DNA of 64,000 nucleotides from Chryseosolibacter sp964438975 (GCA_964438975.1 CAYTMU010000002.1:152669-216668); one strand, 5' to 3'; numbered from the stretch's first letter, positions 50,048 through 59,167 are shown. Program-made: numbers and translations. Notes: generated by a model not told the origin, from the letters alone.

Positions 50048-51331
50048 ATGAACGAATCATTCCTGCATTACATTTGGCAGTTTCAGTATTTCAATAAGCA
50101 GGATCTCCGCACCAGTTCCGGCGATGATATCGTCGTGATCAAACCAGGCTTTCACAATTCACACTCAGGGCCGGATTTCTTTGACGCCAAGTTAAAACTC
50201 GGTGATATTGAATGGGTCGGCAGCGTGGAAATACACCTTGCGTCTTCAGGGTGGCGAGAGCACGGGCATCACGAAGATCCCGCATACGAAAATGTTGTGC
50301 TGCATGTGGTTTGGGAGGAGAATGACGACATTCTCCGGGCGGATGGAACACCATTGCCGACGCTCGAACTCAAGGGGCGAGTGGCTTCCTCCTTCGTTCT
50401 TCAATACAAAAGGATCGTTCAAAGCAAGAATCGGATACCTTGTGCCAACGCTATCGCCACGGTTCCGGAAGTTCTGAAGTTATCGATGCTCGATCGCGCT
50501 CTGATGGCACGGCTTGAGAGAAAGGCCGACACGGTTCTCGAGACGTTGCGCCGGAACAACGGAGATTGGGAGGAAACATGTTATCAGATTCTTTGTCGCA
50601 ACTTCGGATTCAAGGTCAATACAGAACCATTTCTGCAGCTCGCGCAATCGCTACCCTACCGAATGCTAATGAAACACGGCGATCGGTTGGAGCAGGTAGA
50701 AGCGCTGATCTTTGGACAGGCCGGATTTCTGAAGGAGACGATCAATGATGCGTATTATTCGCTACTACAGCGCGAATACAAACTGTTGCGCAGGAAGTAT
50801 GACTTGGGATCCCGGGAGATGAACAAGGCACAGTGGAGATTCCTTCGGCTCAGACCAGCGAATTTTCCCACGGTTCGATTGGCACAGCTATCGTCCGTCC
50901 TATTCCACCAGCGAAATATCTTCTCCCGGATAATCAGAACACAGTCGTGGAAGGAGTTGCTCCCGGCGTTCTCCGTTACTCCGTCAACGTACTGGTTACA
51001 TCATTACCGGTTCTTCAGGAAACAAAGGAAGGAAATCCCGCCGCTGGGACGAATGAGTATCGAGAATATTGTCATTAACTCGATTGTTCCGATGATGGTT
51101 GCGTTTGGAAAATCCAGGGACGATCAGCGATATATCGATCATGCGCTGCAGCTGTTACAGGACACGCCGCCGGAAGACAATAACATTATCCGATCGTGGA
51201 CATCGGTCGGCATGACCAACCGAAACGCGTTTGATTCTCAGGCGCTCATTGAACTGCACAACAGTTTTTGTGTGCGTCGCAGGTGTCTTGCCTGTAGCAT
51301 AGGCGCTTCATTGTTAAAACCCGGTGCATGA
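50048..51331 (+). CDS. DUF2851 family protein
   Basis: The 427-residue protein begins MNESFLHYIWQFQYFNKQDL and has NSHSGPDFFDAKLKLGDIEWVGSVEIHL, HHEDPAYENVVLHVVWEEND and NNGDWEETCYQILCRNFGFKVN. These are hallmarks of DUF2851, a family almost limited to Bacteroidota. The first half resembles a PD-(D/E)XK nuclease-like fold, where G-x-DF, E-H and so on could be catalytic, but this is inference. Four cysteines lie near the C terminus. It overlaps the next gene by four bases. Confidence 0.88.
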   Translation: MNESFLHYIWQFQYFNKQDLRTSSGDDIVVIKPGFHNSHSGPDFFDAKLKLGDIEWVGSVEIHLASSGWREHGHHEDPAYENVVLHVVWEENDDILRADGTPLPTLELKGRVASSFVLQYKRIVQSKNRIPCANAIATVPEVLKLSMLDRALMARLERKADTVLETLRRNNGDWEETCYQILCRNFGFKVNTEPFLQLAQSLPYRMLMKHGDRLEQVEALIFGQAGFLKETINDAYYSLLQREYKLLRRKYDLGSREMNKAQWRFLRLRPANFPTVRLAQLSSVLFHQRNIFSRIIRTQSWKELLPAFSVTPSTYWLHHYRFFRKQRKEIPPLGRMSIENIVINSIVPMMVAFGKSRDDQRYIDHALQLLQDTPPEDNNIIRSWTSVGMTNRNAFDSQALIELHNSFCVRRRCLACSIGASLLKPGA

Positions 51332-52611
51332 TGGACGCGATGATGCCAGTTATACATCTTATTGTCATTGCGGCCATCGCGTTCCAGATTCAACGGAGAC
51401 AACAACACTATCGGATATTGTTTTGGCCATCACTGGCATTCAAGCTGCTGGCAGGCGTATGCATGGGTTTGCTTTACACGCACTATTATTCGTCTGCCGA
51501 TACGTTTGCCTACCTGGGGGATGCTATGGCGGTCGGGGAATTGGCGAAGAATGACCTGCCTGCGTATTTTGCTTTCCTGTTCGGCTCCGGTGAGGATCCC
51601 GGAGTGGAGTTGCTAATGACGGAACCCCGTGCGTTGTTCTACACGCGTGTGGTCAGCATCTTTAGTTTATTGACAAACGGTAACTATTGGGCTGCTGGCT
51701 TTTATTTCTCATTCCTATCGTTCCTCGCCTCCTGGTGGTTGGTACAGGTGATCTGCCGGAATATTCCGTCGGCCTCTTTAGCTGCGGTGTTCGCCTTTCT
51801 CCTCCTACCTTCCGTCGTCTTTTGGACGTCGGGGGTGTTGAAGGAAAGCCTCGCGGTCGCGTCGCTTTTCTTTCTCACCTTTCTCTTCCTGAAGGCCTGG
51901 TTTCATGAGAATGTCAACTGGTGGGAAGTGGCAGCAGGCGTTTTGTCTCTGTGGATACTGTGGCAGCTCAAATACTATTACGCCGGTGTGTTTGTTCCTG
52001 TCGCGGTAACAAGTTTACTGAGTCGCTTATTGAAGAACAGATTTCGTCTTTCGGGTCGTGCACAGCTCCTTGTCGGGATTGGCATTTTTGCCTTTGCTGT
52101 TCTCGCCGTCACGGTCTTCCATCCCAATTTCCGCGCAGGCCGATTGCTCGAAGTGGTGGTCGAGAACAACCGGGTCTATAGCGAGATATCGTCTTCGGAT
52201 AACATCGTCGAGTTTCATGATCTGAAACCGTCTATGGGTAGTTTTCTCCTGAATGCACCTTGGGCGTTGATATCCGGCTTATTCCGACCATTTACGTGGG
52301 AGGTATCATCTGTCCTTCACTTATGTGCTGCGATCGAGAATAGTGTACTTCTGATCCTCTTCATGATCTCCTTGACCCGACGGGCCTGGTTCTCCAATGC
52401 TTCGCTGCGTTTGCTTGTGGTCGCAGCAGTGGTGTACATAGTCGTGCTGGCTGTCTTTCTGACTCTGTCGGCGCCGAATCTCGGGACGCTTTCGCGTTAT
52501 CGAGTGGGGTATCTGTCTTTCTTCGTCTTATTGATATCGTGCGATAATCCTCTGTTTCGTCATGTCGAAAGGCTGCTGAACCCATTTGTGAACGATGTGC
52601 TGGAACGCTAA
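51328..52611 (+). CDS. Polytopic membrane protein, possibly a GT-C-like or polysaccharide polymerase protein
   Basis: I do not recognise the family of this 427-residue protein. It has about ten hydrophobic segments and a soluble loop with NNRVYSEISSSDNIVEF near residue 280. The overall layout resembles EpsG-like or other GT-C glycosyltransferase and polymerase proteins, which act on lipid-linked sugars at the inner membrane. The start overlaps the DUF2851 stop by four bases (ATGA). A NeuD-like acetyltransferase gene follows 23 bases later, which fits surface polysaccharide work. Confidence 0.7.
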   Translation: MMDAMMPVIHLIVIAAIAFQIQRRQQHYRILFWPSLAFKLLAGVCMGLLYTHYYSSADTFAYLGDAMAVGELAKNDLPAYFAFLFGSGEDPGVELLMTEPRALFYTRVVSIFSLLTNGNYWAAGFYFSFLSFLASWWLVQVICRNIPSASLAAVFAFLLLPSVVFWTSGVLKESLAVASLFFLTFLFLKAWFHENVNWWEVAAGVLSLWILWQLKYYYAGVFVPVAVTSLLSRLLKNRFRLSGRAQLLVGIGIFAFAVLAVTVFHPNFRAGRLLEVVVENNRVYSEISSSDNIVEFHDLKPSMGSFLLNAPWALISGLFRPFTWEVSSVLHLCAAIENSVLLILFMISLTRRAWFSNASLRLLVVAAVVYIVVLAVFLTLSAPNLGTLSRYRVGYLSFFVLLISCDNPLFRHVERLLNPFVNDVLER

Positions 52612-52634
52612 CTTTGAGGCTTAATCCCGAATCA

Positions 52635-53273
52635 ATGGAAAACCCGGTTATCATTTTTGGCGCGAACTACCTGGGCCGGGCGGCAAAGGAGATCTTCGAT
52701 CGCAATGGAAACACGGTCTATTGCTTTCTGGATGATAACAAATCACTTCATTCAAAGGAAATTGACAACGCCACGGTGCTGGGAAGTACCGACGACGGAG
52801 GATATCTAAAGCTCATTGGCCAAAAATGCGAAGCTTTTGTCGCTGTCGATGACAATAAGATCCGCAAGGGGATCGTGAAGATGTTGCACGAAGTCAGAAA
52901 GGTCCAGCCCGTCAATGCGATTCACCCCGACGCGCGTCTTGCGCTATCGGCAACTATCGGGCACGGCAACTTTGTCGACATGGGCGTTCAGGTCGGTGCA
53001 GGATCGGAGATCGGAAGTCATTGCCTTATCCACACCGGTGTAGTCATTGCGGCTGAGACCAGTGTTGGTGATTTTGTGCAGATCGGAGCATCCAGCACTA
53101 TTAACCCCGGCGTGGTCATCGAAGACGAAGCATTCATTGGTTCGGGCGTCGTAGTTGTCACCGGTGTTACGATCGGGAAAGGCGCGAGGGTTGGCGCGGG
53201 TTCAGTTGTCATTGCTCCCGTAAAGGCCGGTGAAACAGTTTTCGGCAATCCAGCAACGAAAGTCAACGCATGA
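52635..53273 (+). CDS. NeuD/PglD-like hexapeptide acyltransferase
   Basis: The 212-residue protein starts MENPVIIFGANYLGRAAKEI, an N-terminal Rossmann-like sugar-nucleotide domain (about residues 1-75). A left-handed beta-helix built of hexapeptide repeats follows (about 90-205: IGHGNFVDMGVQVGAGSEIG, VVIAAETSVGDFVQIG, VVIEDEAFIGSGVVVVTG and VTIGKGARVGAGSVVIAP). Such proteins acetylate sialic acid or UDP-amino-sugar precursors. The substrate is unknown. I use the ATG at 52635; a TTG seven codons earlier is possible. Its stop lies four bases before the next start. Confidence 0.83.
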   Translation: MENPVIIFGANYLGRAAKEIFDRNGNTVYCFLDDNKSLHSKEIDNATVLGSTDDGGYLKLIGQKCEAFVAVDDNKIRKGIVKMLHEVRKVQPVNAIHPDARLALSATIGHGNFVDMGVQVGAGSEIGSHCLIHTGVVIAAETSVGDFVQIGASSTINPGVVIEDEAFIGSGVVVVTGVTIGKGARVGAGSVVIAPVKAGETVFGNPATKVNA

Positions 53274-53277
53274 TCTA

Positions 53278-54141
53278 ATGGCTAAGATCCCGGAAACCGA
53301 TCTGCTGCTCAATCGCGACGGCAGCGTCTATCATCTTGCTCTACTTCCGAAGCACATTTCCGATACCGTACTGACCGTCGGCGACCCCGGACGTGTCAAT
53401 ATGATCAGCCAACATTTTGATTCCATAGAATTCGAAATGAATCGCCGTGAGTTCATCACCCAGGTCGGCACCTACAAGGGGAAGAGAGTCACGGTCATCA
53501 GTACTGGCATCGGAACTGACAATATCGAAATATTTTTTACGGAGCTTGATGCGCTGGCAAATGTCGATCTGAAGACGCGTGAACCAAAGGGGCGACGGAA
53601 GAAACTGCGGATCATTCGCATCGGAACCGCGGGGGCTTTGCAGGAGGACATCCCGGTAGGAAGCCACCTCGTCAGCGATTATGCGGTAGGCTTCGATAAT
53701 CTGATGACGTTCTACGATCTCAAACAAGACGATGTCGAGAGGGCTGTCGGAGAAGACATGCGAGTTAAAATCCGGTTGCCATTCACTCCTTACGTCGTTC
53801 GTGGATCGGCGACTTTGCGCAAGCAGTTAGGCGAAGGGATGTTGTCGGGGAACACCGTGACGGCTCCCGGATTCTTTGCACCGCAAGGACGCATGGTGCG
53901 GATTCCTCCAAAGTATCCAACCTTGGTCGATGACCTGAACGCTTATCACTACCGGCCTGCCGATTTCTGGCTCGCGAATTTTGAAATGGAAACCGCCGGG
54001 TATTTTGCCCTCGGCCGGATGTTGGGGCACGAGGTAATGAGCGTCAATGCCATTATTGCCAATCGGATCAGAAATAAAGTATCCCGCAAACCGAATAGCA
54101 TTGTGGAAGGACTGATTCAAGTCATCCTCGATCGTATATAG
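53278..54141 (+). CDS. Nucleoside phosphorylase (uridine phosphorylase-like)
   Basis: The 287-residue protein has the NP-I family motifs: TVGDPGRVNMIS (phosphate-binding), STGIGTDNIEIFFTEL, IRIGTAGALQEDIPVGSHL and NFEMETAGYFALGRMLGHE with the ribose-binding Glu. It cleaves a nucleoside with phosphate to base and ribose-1-phosphate, probably in nucleoside salvage. The nucleobase specificity is a guess toward uridine. I start it at the ATG of MAKIPETDLLL; the longer frame begins inside the previous gene and is rejected. Confidence 0.87.
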   Translation: MAKIPETDLLLNRDGSVYHLALLPKHISDTVLTVGDPGRVNMISQHFDSIEFEMNRREFITQVGTYKGKRVTVISTGIGTDNIEIFFTELDALANVDLKTREPKGRRKKLRIIRIGTAGALQEDIPVGSHLVSDYAVGFDNLMTFYDLKQDDVERAVGEDMRVKIRLPFTPYVVRGSATLRKQLGEGMLSGNTVTAPGFFAPQGRMVRIPPKYPTLVDDLNAYHYRPADFWLANFEMETAGYFALGRMLGHEVMSVNAIIANRIRNKVSRKPNSIVEGLIQVILDRI

Positions 54142-54211
54142 CCGGCGTTCTTACGACAAAAAATAACATAATGTTTTGATTTTTAGTTAGTTATATATAT
54201 CCAAGAGGATA

Positions 54212-54463
54212 TTAACCGTTAACGGCACTATCCATTCGGATAATGTGTTTTCTAGCATTGAAAGGGTCGTTGTTATAGAACCCTGACAGGATCCGGTGAG
54301 CGATTTGCTCAATTATGAGTTCCTCGTCAGTTTTGCCCTGTTTCCCTTGCCAGAACACCCGATTGCGATGCATTTTCATGTCGTCGACGTAGCGGCGGGC
54401 GTGTTCGTATTGCTCGCTGGTGAAGGTGATGGTAAAGCAGGTTTTGACGTTGTGTGTATCCAT
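54212..54463 (-). CDS. Small hypothetical protein
   Basis: This 83-residue frame has no family I recognise. It is charged and mainly helical (EQYEHARRYVDDMKMHRNRVFW, then KTDEELIIEQIAHRIL), with a possible short strand TCFTITFT at the N terminus. That layout is reminiscent of small regulators or antitoxins, but nothing proves it. It lies between two plus-strand genes. A competing 96-residue plus-strand frame overlaps it and looks less protein-like. The flanks (54142-54211 and 54464-54597) show nothing else. Confidence 0.45.
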   Translation of the reverse strand: MDTHNVKTCFTITFTSEQYEHARRYVDDMKMHRNRVFWQGKQGKTDEELIIEQIAHRILSGFYNNDPFNARKHIIRMDSAVNG

Positions 54464-54597
54464 AGCAATGAGGATTTTGCAATTGTTATGCCACCTGGAA
54501 TAGTTGCAAATGATCGGGGATTGACGCCTCTGCTACGAAATACCCTGCCCGGAGACGGTCAAAAGTGTCCGGCAACGCGACATTAGTTTTTTGGAAA

Positions 54598-55839
54598 ATG
54601 AGAAACATCAGAATATTTAAGCTATCGAATGGAATGCGGGTCGTGCACCAGCAATTGGACACGACGAAGATAGTGCATTGTGGTCTTGTGCTCGATATCG
54701 GCAGCCGTGACGAGAATTTCGAGAATCAGGGGATCGCCCACTTCTGGGAACATATGGCGTTTAAGGGTACCAAGCGTCGGCGGTCGTTCAATATCATTAA
54801 CAGCCTGGATTCCGTCGGAGGAGAGTTGAATGCCTATACGGAGAAGGAGAAGGTCTTTTTCTATGCGTCGGTCCGTGACGAATTTTTTGAGCGCGCGGTA
54901 GATTTGCTTAGTGACATCACATTTCATTCCGTCTTCCCAGATCATCAAATCGAAAAAGAGCGCGGAGTGATTCTCGAGGAGATGGCCATGTATCAAGACA
55001 GCCCTGATGATTCAATCCAGGATGAATTTGATTCAATCGTGTACCGGGATCACCCGATGGGTATGAACATCCTCGGGAAGCCGGAGACTGTCAATTCGTT
55101 CCGTCAGAAGGACTTTTTTGATTTCTTTCGCGAACACCTCGGTACTGACAAGATAGCTTTTTCATGCGTCGGCAATATTTCGGTAGAAGAGGTGGAACGC
55201 GTAGCCCGCAAGTATCTCGAAGGGATCCGCCAGAAGAAGGCAAAGTCGCGACGCAAGAAATTCAGGTCTTACAAGCCGCGCGAGCACGAGCTTCGCAGAA
55301 CCTTAAAGCAAGCCAAGTGTGCGATCGGCCGCGACGCATACCCGCTGGCAAGCGAGAACCGAATTCCAATGTTCCTGTTGACAAACATCCTGGGCGGGCC
55401 AGGAATGAATTCCCGCCTGAACCTCGCACTACGTGAGAAATACGGGTTTGTCTATTCCATCGATGCACACTATATTCCCTATACAGATACCGGAATGTTT
55501 GCTGTGTTCTTCGGTACTGAGGCGAAGCAACTTGACCGGTGCATCAGGTTGGTGAACAAGGAGCTTGACCGCTTTCGCGAAAAGCCGCTAACCAAACGAC
55601 AGCTCGCTTCTGCGAAGGAACAGATCAAAGGGCAACTGGCGATGGCAGAGGAAAATAACCTCGGTCTCATGTTGACAATGGGTCGAAGCGTTTTGGATCT
55701 CGGCAGAGTGCCGACTTTAGAGGAGATTTACAATCAGATTGACGACATCAGTTCGTTTAAACTTCGGGAGGTGGCCCAGGAAGTATTCGATCCGAATACT
55801 CTGAGTTACCTGATTATGCAACCTGACAACGGCAGGTAA
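54598..55839 (+). CDS. M16 family zinc metallopeptidase
   Basis: The 413-residue protein has the inverted zinc motif HxxEH (HFWEH) near residue 45, with the third ligand Glu in ERGVILEEMAMYQD near residue 120. The lengths of both homologous halves fit a single-domain PqqL/processing-peptidase-type enzyme (M16B). The conserved C-terminal arginine-tyrosine pair region is around NLALREKYGFVYSIDAHY. Such peptidases degrade peptides in the cytoplasm or periplasm; no signal peptide is seen. The start is the ATG of MRNIRIFKLSNG. It overlaps the O-methyltransferase start by one base (TAATG). Confidence 0.9.
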   Translation: MRNIRIFKLSNGMRVVHQQLDTTKIVHCGLVLDIGSRDENFENQGIAHFWEHMAFKGTKRRRSFNIINSLDSVGGELNAYTEKEKVFFYASVRDEFFERAVDLLSDITFHSVFPDHQIEKERGVILEEMAMYQDSPDDSIQDEFDSIVYRDHPMGMNILGKPETVNSFRQKDFFDFFREHLGTDKIAFSCVGNISVEEVERVARKYLEGIRQKKAKSRRKKFRSYKPREHELRRTLKQAKCAIGRDAYPLASENRIPMFLLTNILGGPGMNSRLNLALREKYGFVYSIDAHYIPYTDTGMFAVFFGTEAKQLDRCIRLVNKELDRFREKPLTKRQLASAKEQIKGQLAMAEENNLGLMLTMGRSVLDLGRVPTLEEIYNQIDDISSFKLREVAQEVFDPNTLSYLIMQPDNGR

Positions 55840-56483
55840 TGGACGATATCAACAAAGAGCTACAGGAGTACGCGGAACTGCACACAACCGACGAGACACC
55901 GTTGTTGAAAAAGATCAATCGTAGCACGCACGCGCAAGTCTTGATGCCCCGGATGCTTTCCGGTCGCCTGCAGGGGAGATTCCTGTCGATGATCAGCAGT
56001 ATGGTTCGCCCGGAGGCGATCCTGGAGATCGGCACGTATACGGGCTATTCAGCCATTTGCCTGGCCGAAGGTCTCCGGGATACAGGCAAACTGATCACGA
56101 TTGATATCAACGAAGAGCTGGAGGACCGTGTGCGTGGATACTTTCGCGAGGCTGGCCTGGAGCAGTGCATTGACTATCGCATTGGCAATGCAGCCGAGAT
56201 CATCCCCAGGTTGGAGGGGAACTTCGATCTGGTATTCATCGATGCCGATAAAGAAAACTACGCGCGTTACTTCGATTTGGTCATAGATCGTGTAAATTTG
56301 AATGGCGTTATTCTTGCAGACAATGTTTTGTGGAGCGGCAAGGTGTTGCAGGAGAAGCCTGACAAAGATACTCGTGCGATCATCGCCTTTAACGAGAAGA
56401 TCCAGGCGGATGAACGAGTTGAGAATGTGTTGTTGCCGATCCGCGATGGCGTGATGATGATGAGAAAGCTCCGCCTTCGCTAG
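55839..56483 (+). CDS. SAM-dependent O-methyltransferase (caffeoyl-CoA type)
   Basis: The 214-residue protein is a class I methyltransferase of the catechol/caffeoyl-CoA O-methyltransferase group. ILEIGTYTGYSAICLAEGL binds SAM near residue 65, ITIDINEELEDR follows, VFIDADKENYARYFDLV provides metal ligands near residue 130, and LADNVLWSGKV completes the site. The natural substrate is unknown. Its last codons (CTT CGC TAG) form the start of a tandem repeat that runs into the assembly gap. Confidence 0.88.
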   Translation: MDDINKELQEYAELHTTDETPLLKKINRSTHAQVLMPRMLSGRLQGRFLSMISSMVRPEAILEIGTYTGYSAICLAEGLRDTGKLITIDINEELEDRVRGYFREAGLEQCIDYRIGNAAEIIPRLEGNFDLVFIDADKENYARYFDLVIDRVNLNGVILADNVLWSGKVLQEKPDKDTRAIIAFNEKIQADERVENVLLPIRDGVMMMRKLRLR

Positions 56484-56688
56484 GCTTCGGCGGATGCGAT
56501 CCGCTTCGTTAGGGCTTCGGTGAATGCGANNNNNNNNNNNNNNNNNNNNNNNNNNNNNNNNNNNNNNNNNNNNNNNNNNNNNNNNNNNNNNNNNNNNNNN
56601 NNNNNNNNNNNNNNNNNNNNNNNNNNNNNCTTCGCTAGGCTTCGGCGGATGCGATCCGCTTCGTTAGGGCTTCGGTGAATGCGATCCG
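56475..56688 (+). repeat. Tandem repeat of 29-30 bases interrupted by the assembly gap
   Basis: Alternating units CTTCGCTAGGCTTCGGCGG... (29 bases) and CTTCGTTAGGGCTTCGGTG... (30 bases) occur at 56475-56503, 56504-56529 (cut by the gap), 56630-56658 and 56659-56688. Both end in ATGCGATCCG. Each odd unit includes the palindrome GCGGATGCGATCCGC with its following base pair. The true copy number is unknown because the assembly broke inside the array. Confidence 0.88.
56530..56629. other. Assembly gap of 100 N
   Basis: Exactly 100 undetermined bases, a conventional placeholder length. Identical repeat units on both sides show that a collapsed tandem repeat caused the break. Confidence 0.99.
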
Positions 56689-56732
56689 CTGGGACGGATG
56701 AATTTAGAGAGGTGATATAAAAACGCTGATGC

Positions 56733-58556
56733 ATGAAGATACTGACTGCGCTATTCTTTGCTGTTGCAATTCCGGCAGCTGCGCAAAAAGTTGAAGTTCC
56801 GCACAAGATGGAGTTTGCGGGCATTACCCTGATCATACGAGACGATGCCCGTCAGGAGATTCAGAAGGACGTAGATGCGTTCACCGCCTCACCCCGTCAC
56901 TATCAGATAAAGGCGGAACGCGCGAGGACCTATTTCCCCATCATCGAGAAGATCTTTCGTGAAGAGACATTGCCCGACGACTTCAAGTATCTGGTCCTGC
57001 AGGAGAGCGCGTTGATCTCGGACGCAGTGTCCACCTCCAATGCTGTAGGTTTCTGGCAGTTCAAGGATTTCACCGCCATTGAGATGGGTTTGCGGGTTGA
57101 TCGTGAGATCGATGAGCGGATGAACATCGCCGCGTCCACACGAGCGGCTGCGCGCTATCTGAAAAAGAACAATCAGTTCTTTGATAATTGGATTTACGCC
57201 TTGCAGGCCTATCAGATGGGAGCTGGCGGCGTGATGAGGTCCGTTGAAGACACGCAGGCGGGAGTGAAGCGAATGGAAATCACGAGCAAGACATATTGGT
57301 ACGTCAAGAAATTTCTTGCGCACAAGATAGCCTACGAGGGTGGCGTACACGGGACTCCCGCTAATCAGGTCATCGTGTATGAGAACCGGGGCCATAGCAC
57401 GTTAAAGAGACTCGCTCAGGAAACGATGGTTGACGAGGAAGCCTTGCGCGAGTTGAACAAATGGACGCGTAACGGAGTTATCCCCGACGATCGCAGCTAC
57501 GTCGTGCTACTGCCAATCGAGGCGACATCCAGTACCCTTGCTCTCAACGAGTCCGTTGCTGATAGTAGGCCGTACCACACGCCCGTAAGCACGGTACCGG
57601 TGCCGGCGAAGTCGGTACGTAGCAGAATCAACGGCGTGCAGACCATCCAGGCGCTTCCAGGCGACGACGTCCGCAGATTGACGGCGCGGGCCAGCGTTGA
57701 TCTTCCCAAGTTTCTCAAGTGGAACGACCTCCAGAAAGGAGATGCCATCGTTCCGGGAAAAATGTACTATCTGTCGAAGAAGCGCTTGAAAGGTTCGGAA
57801 GCATTCCATAAGGTATCGGAAGGTGAGACTCTGTGGGAAGTGAGTCAGAAATACGGTCTGCGACTCAATCGACTGAAGCGCTACAACCGCATCGATCGCG
57901 ACCTCGCACCGGCGCCCGGAACGATGTTGTATCTCGCCTCCCGCCGACCGAAAGAGGATATGGTACTGGCGAAAGTCGACGGTGCTATCGAAGTGGACAA
58001 AGAACAGACGTTTAACTGGGCGGTGACGCCGGAAGAGCCGACTCTGGAGCCGGTGGTCGTTGTAAAACCGATTCCTCTCGAGGATGCATTGCGCGAGGAG
58101 ATCACTCCTGAGCGTATCGTAAAAGCTGTAGATTCAGTGAAAACATTACAGACAAGCCAAACAACTTCAACTTTAGAACCCAGCACGCCGGAAACCGTTT
58201 CGATTCCCGCCGACGGGCGTCATATAGTTCAGACCGGAGAGACCCTCTACGCTATCGCGCGGCGGTATGATCTCACCGTGATGCAGATCGTGGAAATCAA
58301 CGAACTGCGCCTGCAGGATGGCATCAGGCCAGGCCAGGTGTTGAGACTTATTGAAGAGCCTGTCATTGAAGCAAAGGCGCCTCCCAGGGAGTTGCCAGTT
58401 CGCGACGTCCTTTTTCACGAGGTGCGAACATCGGATACGTTGTACAGCATTTCCCGTCAATACAACGTCACGATCAATCAGATCATGGAGTGGAATGAGA
58501 AAAAGGATTTTTCCCTCGCCGTAGGTGAAACACTCAGGATATTAACTAGCCAGTAA
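56733..58556 (+). CDS. LysM-containing lytic transglycosylase (MltD-like)
   Basis: The 607-residue protein has a signal peptide (about residues 1-17). A lytic transglycosylase domain (about 75-200) follows, with the catalytic Glu in LQESALISDAVSTSNAVGFWQF. Three LysM domains bind peptidoglycan: near 350-395 (SEGETLWEVSQKYGL), near 490-535 (TGETLYAIARRYDL) and near 560-605 (SDTLYSISRQYNV). It cleaves murein glycan strands to 1,6-anhydro products in the periplasm. A Thr/Pro-rich linker separates LysM 1 and 2. It is transcribed alone, downstream of the repeat and gap. Confidence 0.93.
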   Translation: MKILTALFFAVAIPAAAQKVEVPHKMEFAGITLIIRDDARQEIQKDVDAFTASPRHYQIKAERARTYFPIIEKIFREETLPDDFKYLVLQESALISDAVSTSNAVGFWQFKDFTAIEMGLRVDREIDERMNIAASTRAAARYLKKNNQFFDNWIYALQAYQMGAGGVMRSVEDTQAGVKRMEITSKTYWYVKKFLAHKIAYEGGVHGTPANQVIVYENRGHSTLKRLAQETMVDEEALRELNKWTRNGVIPDDRSYVVLLPIEATSSTLALNESVADSRPYHTPVSTVPVPAKSVRSRINGVQTIQALPGDDVRRLTARASVDLPKFLKWNDLQKGDAIVPGKMYYLSKKRLKGSEAFHKVSEGETLWEVSQKYGLRLNRLKRYNRIDRDLAPAPGTMLYLASRRPKEDMVLAKVDGAIEVDKEQTFNWAVTPEEPTLEPVVVVKPIPLEDALREEITPERIVKAVDSVKTLQTSQTTSTLEPSTPETVSIPADGRHIVQTGETLYAIARRYDLTVMQIVEINELRLQDGIRPGQVLRLIEEPVIEAKAPPRELPVRDVLFHEVRTSDTLYSISRQYNVTINQIMEWNEKKDFSLAVGETLRILTSQ

Positions 58557-58638
58557 GCGATTTTGACAAATCGCGCATTTTTATTACTTCCATAACTCCG
58601 ATTTTTTCAGTGTGGATACAATATGTTGCAAAAAAGGA

Positions 58639-58646
58639 TATTTTTG
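58639..58646 (+). promoter_or_regulatory. -7 box of the receiver-domain gene
   Basis: TATTTTTG is a perfect TAnnTTTG, 38 bases before the ATG at 58685. A -33 box is not clear. Confidence 0.3.
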
Positions 58647-58684
58647 TAGTCCACACCAATAGTGCCCCTTGATCTAGAGAGTAA

Positions 58685-59098
58685 ATGGAAACTGATACGA
58701 AAGCAATAGACCTGGTAATGCTCGTTGATGACAATGACACTGATAACTTTATCAGTAAACGTATCATCGAGATCACCAGGTTTGCCTCCCGCGTCGAAGT
58801 AAAGGGATCAGGCAAAGCTGCGCTCGACTATCTTCGCGAGAATCAGAATCAAATCGGCAACCTTCCAAGCCTGATATTTCTCGATATCAACATGCCGATC
58901 GTCGATGGGTTTGTATTTCTCTACGAATTCGAGAAGTTCAATGAGGTTGTGAGAAACAAATGTAAAGTGATCATCCTGTCGAGCTCCGACAACAAACGCG
59001 ACATCGACAAGATTGTCAACAACAACCACGTCATCAAGTTTATCACCAAGCCGCTGACAGAGATCGCCCTAGACGAGATCAAACTCAGCAACATATAA
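58685..59098 (+). CDS. Single-domain response regulator (receiver only)
   Basis: The 137-residue protein is only a receiver domain: acidic pair DDND near residue 14, phosphoacceptor Asp in LIFLDINMPIVDG near residue 60, Ser in VIILSSSD and Lys in FITKPL near residue 120. It resembles the Rcp1-like receivers of Bacteroidota and cyanobacteria, which pass phosphate between a kinase and another partner. No kinase is adjacent, so its partners are encoded elsewhere. Confidence 0.9.
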   Translation: METDTKAIDLVMLVDDNDTDNFISKRIIEITRFASRVEVKGSGKAALDYLRENQNQIGNLPSLIFLDINMPIVDGFVFLYEFEKFNEVVRNKCKVIILSSSDNKRDIDKIVNNNHVIKFITKPLTEIALDEIKLSNI

Positions 59099-59111
59099 TT
59101 GATGTCCCTCT

Positions 59112-59143
59112 TTTGGGGTTGTTGATACTCTTTTCTTTATTTG
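59112..59143 (+). promoter_or_regulatory. Promoter of the DUF3078 gene
   Basis: TTTG (59112-59115), a 20-base spacer and TTTATTTG (59136-59143, one mismatch to TAnnTTTG) match the phylum's pattern. The ATG lies 24 bases after the box. The TTG at 59141 that begins a longer frame lies inside this box. Confidence 0.5.
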
Positions 59144-59167
59144 CACAGGCGTAAACACCTGTGTATC

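Noticed and set aside
56480..56836. Minus-strand open frame across the N gap with repeated ADRIHRS-type residues
   Set aside because: It is read through undetermined bases and through the tandem repeat, on the strand opposite two well-supported genes.
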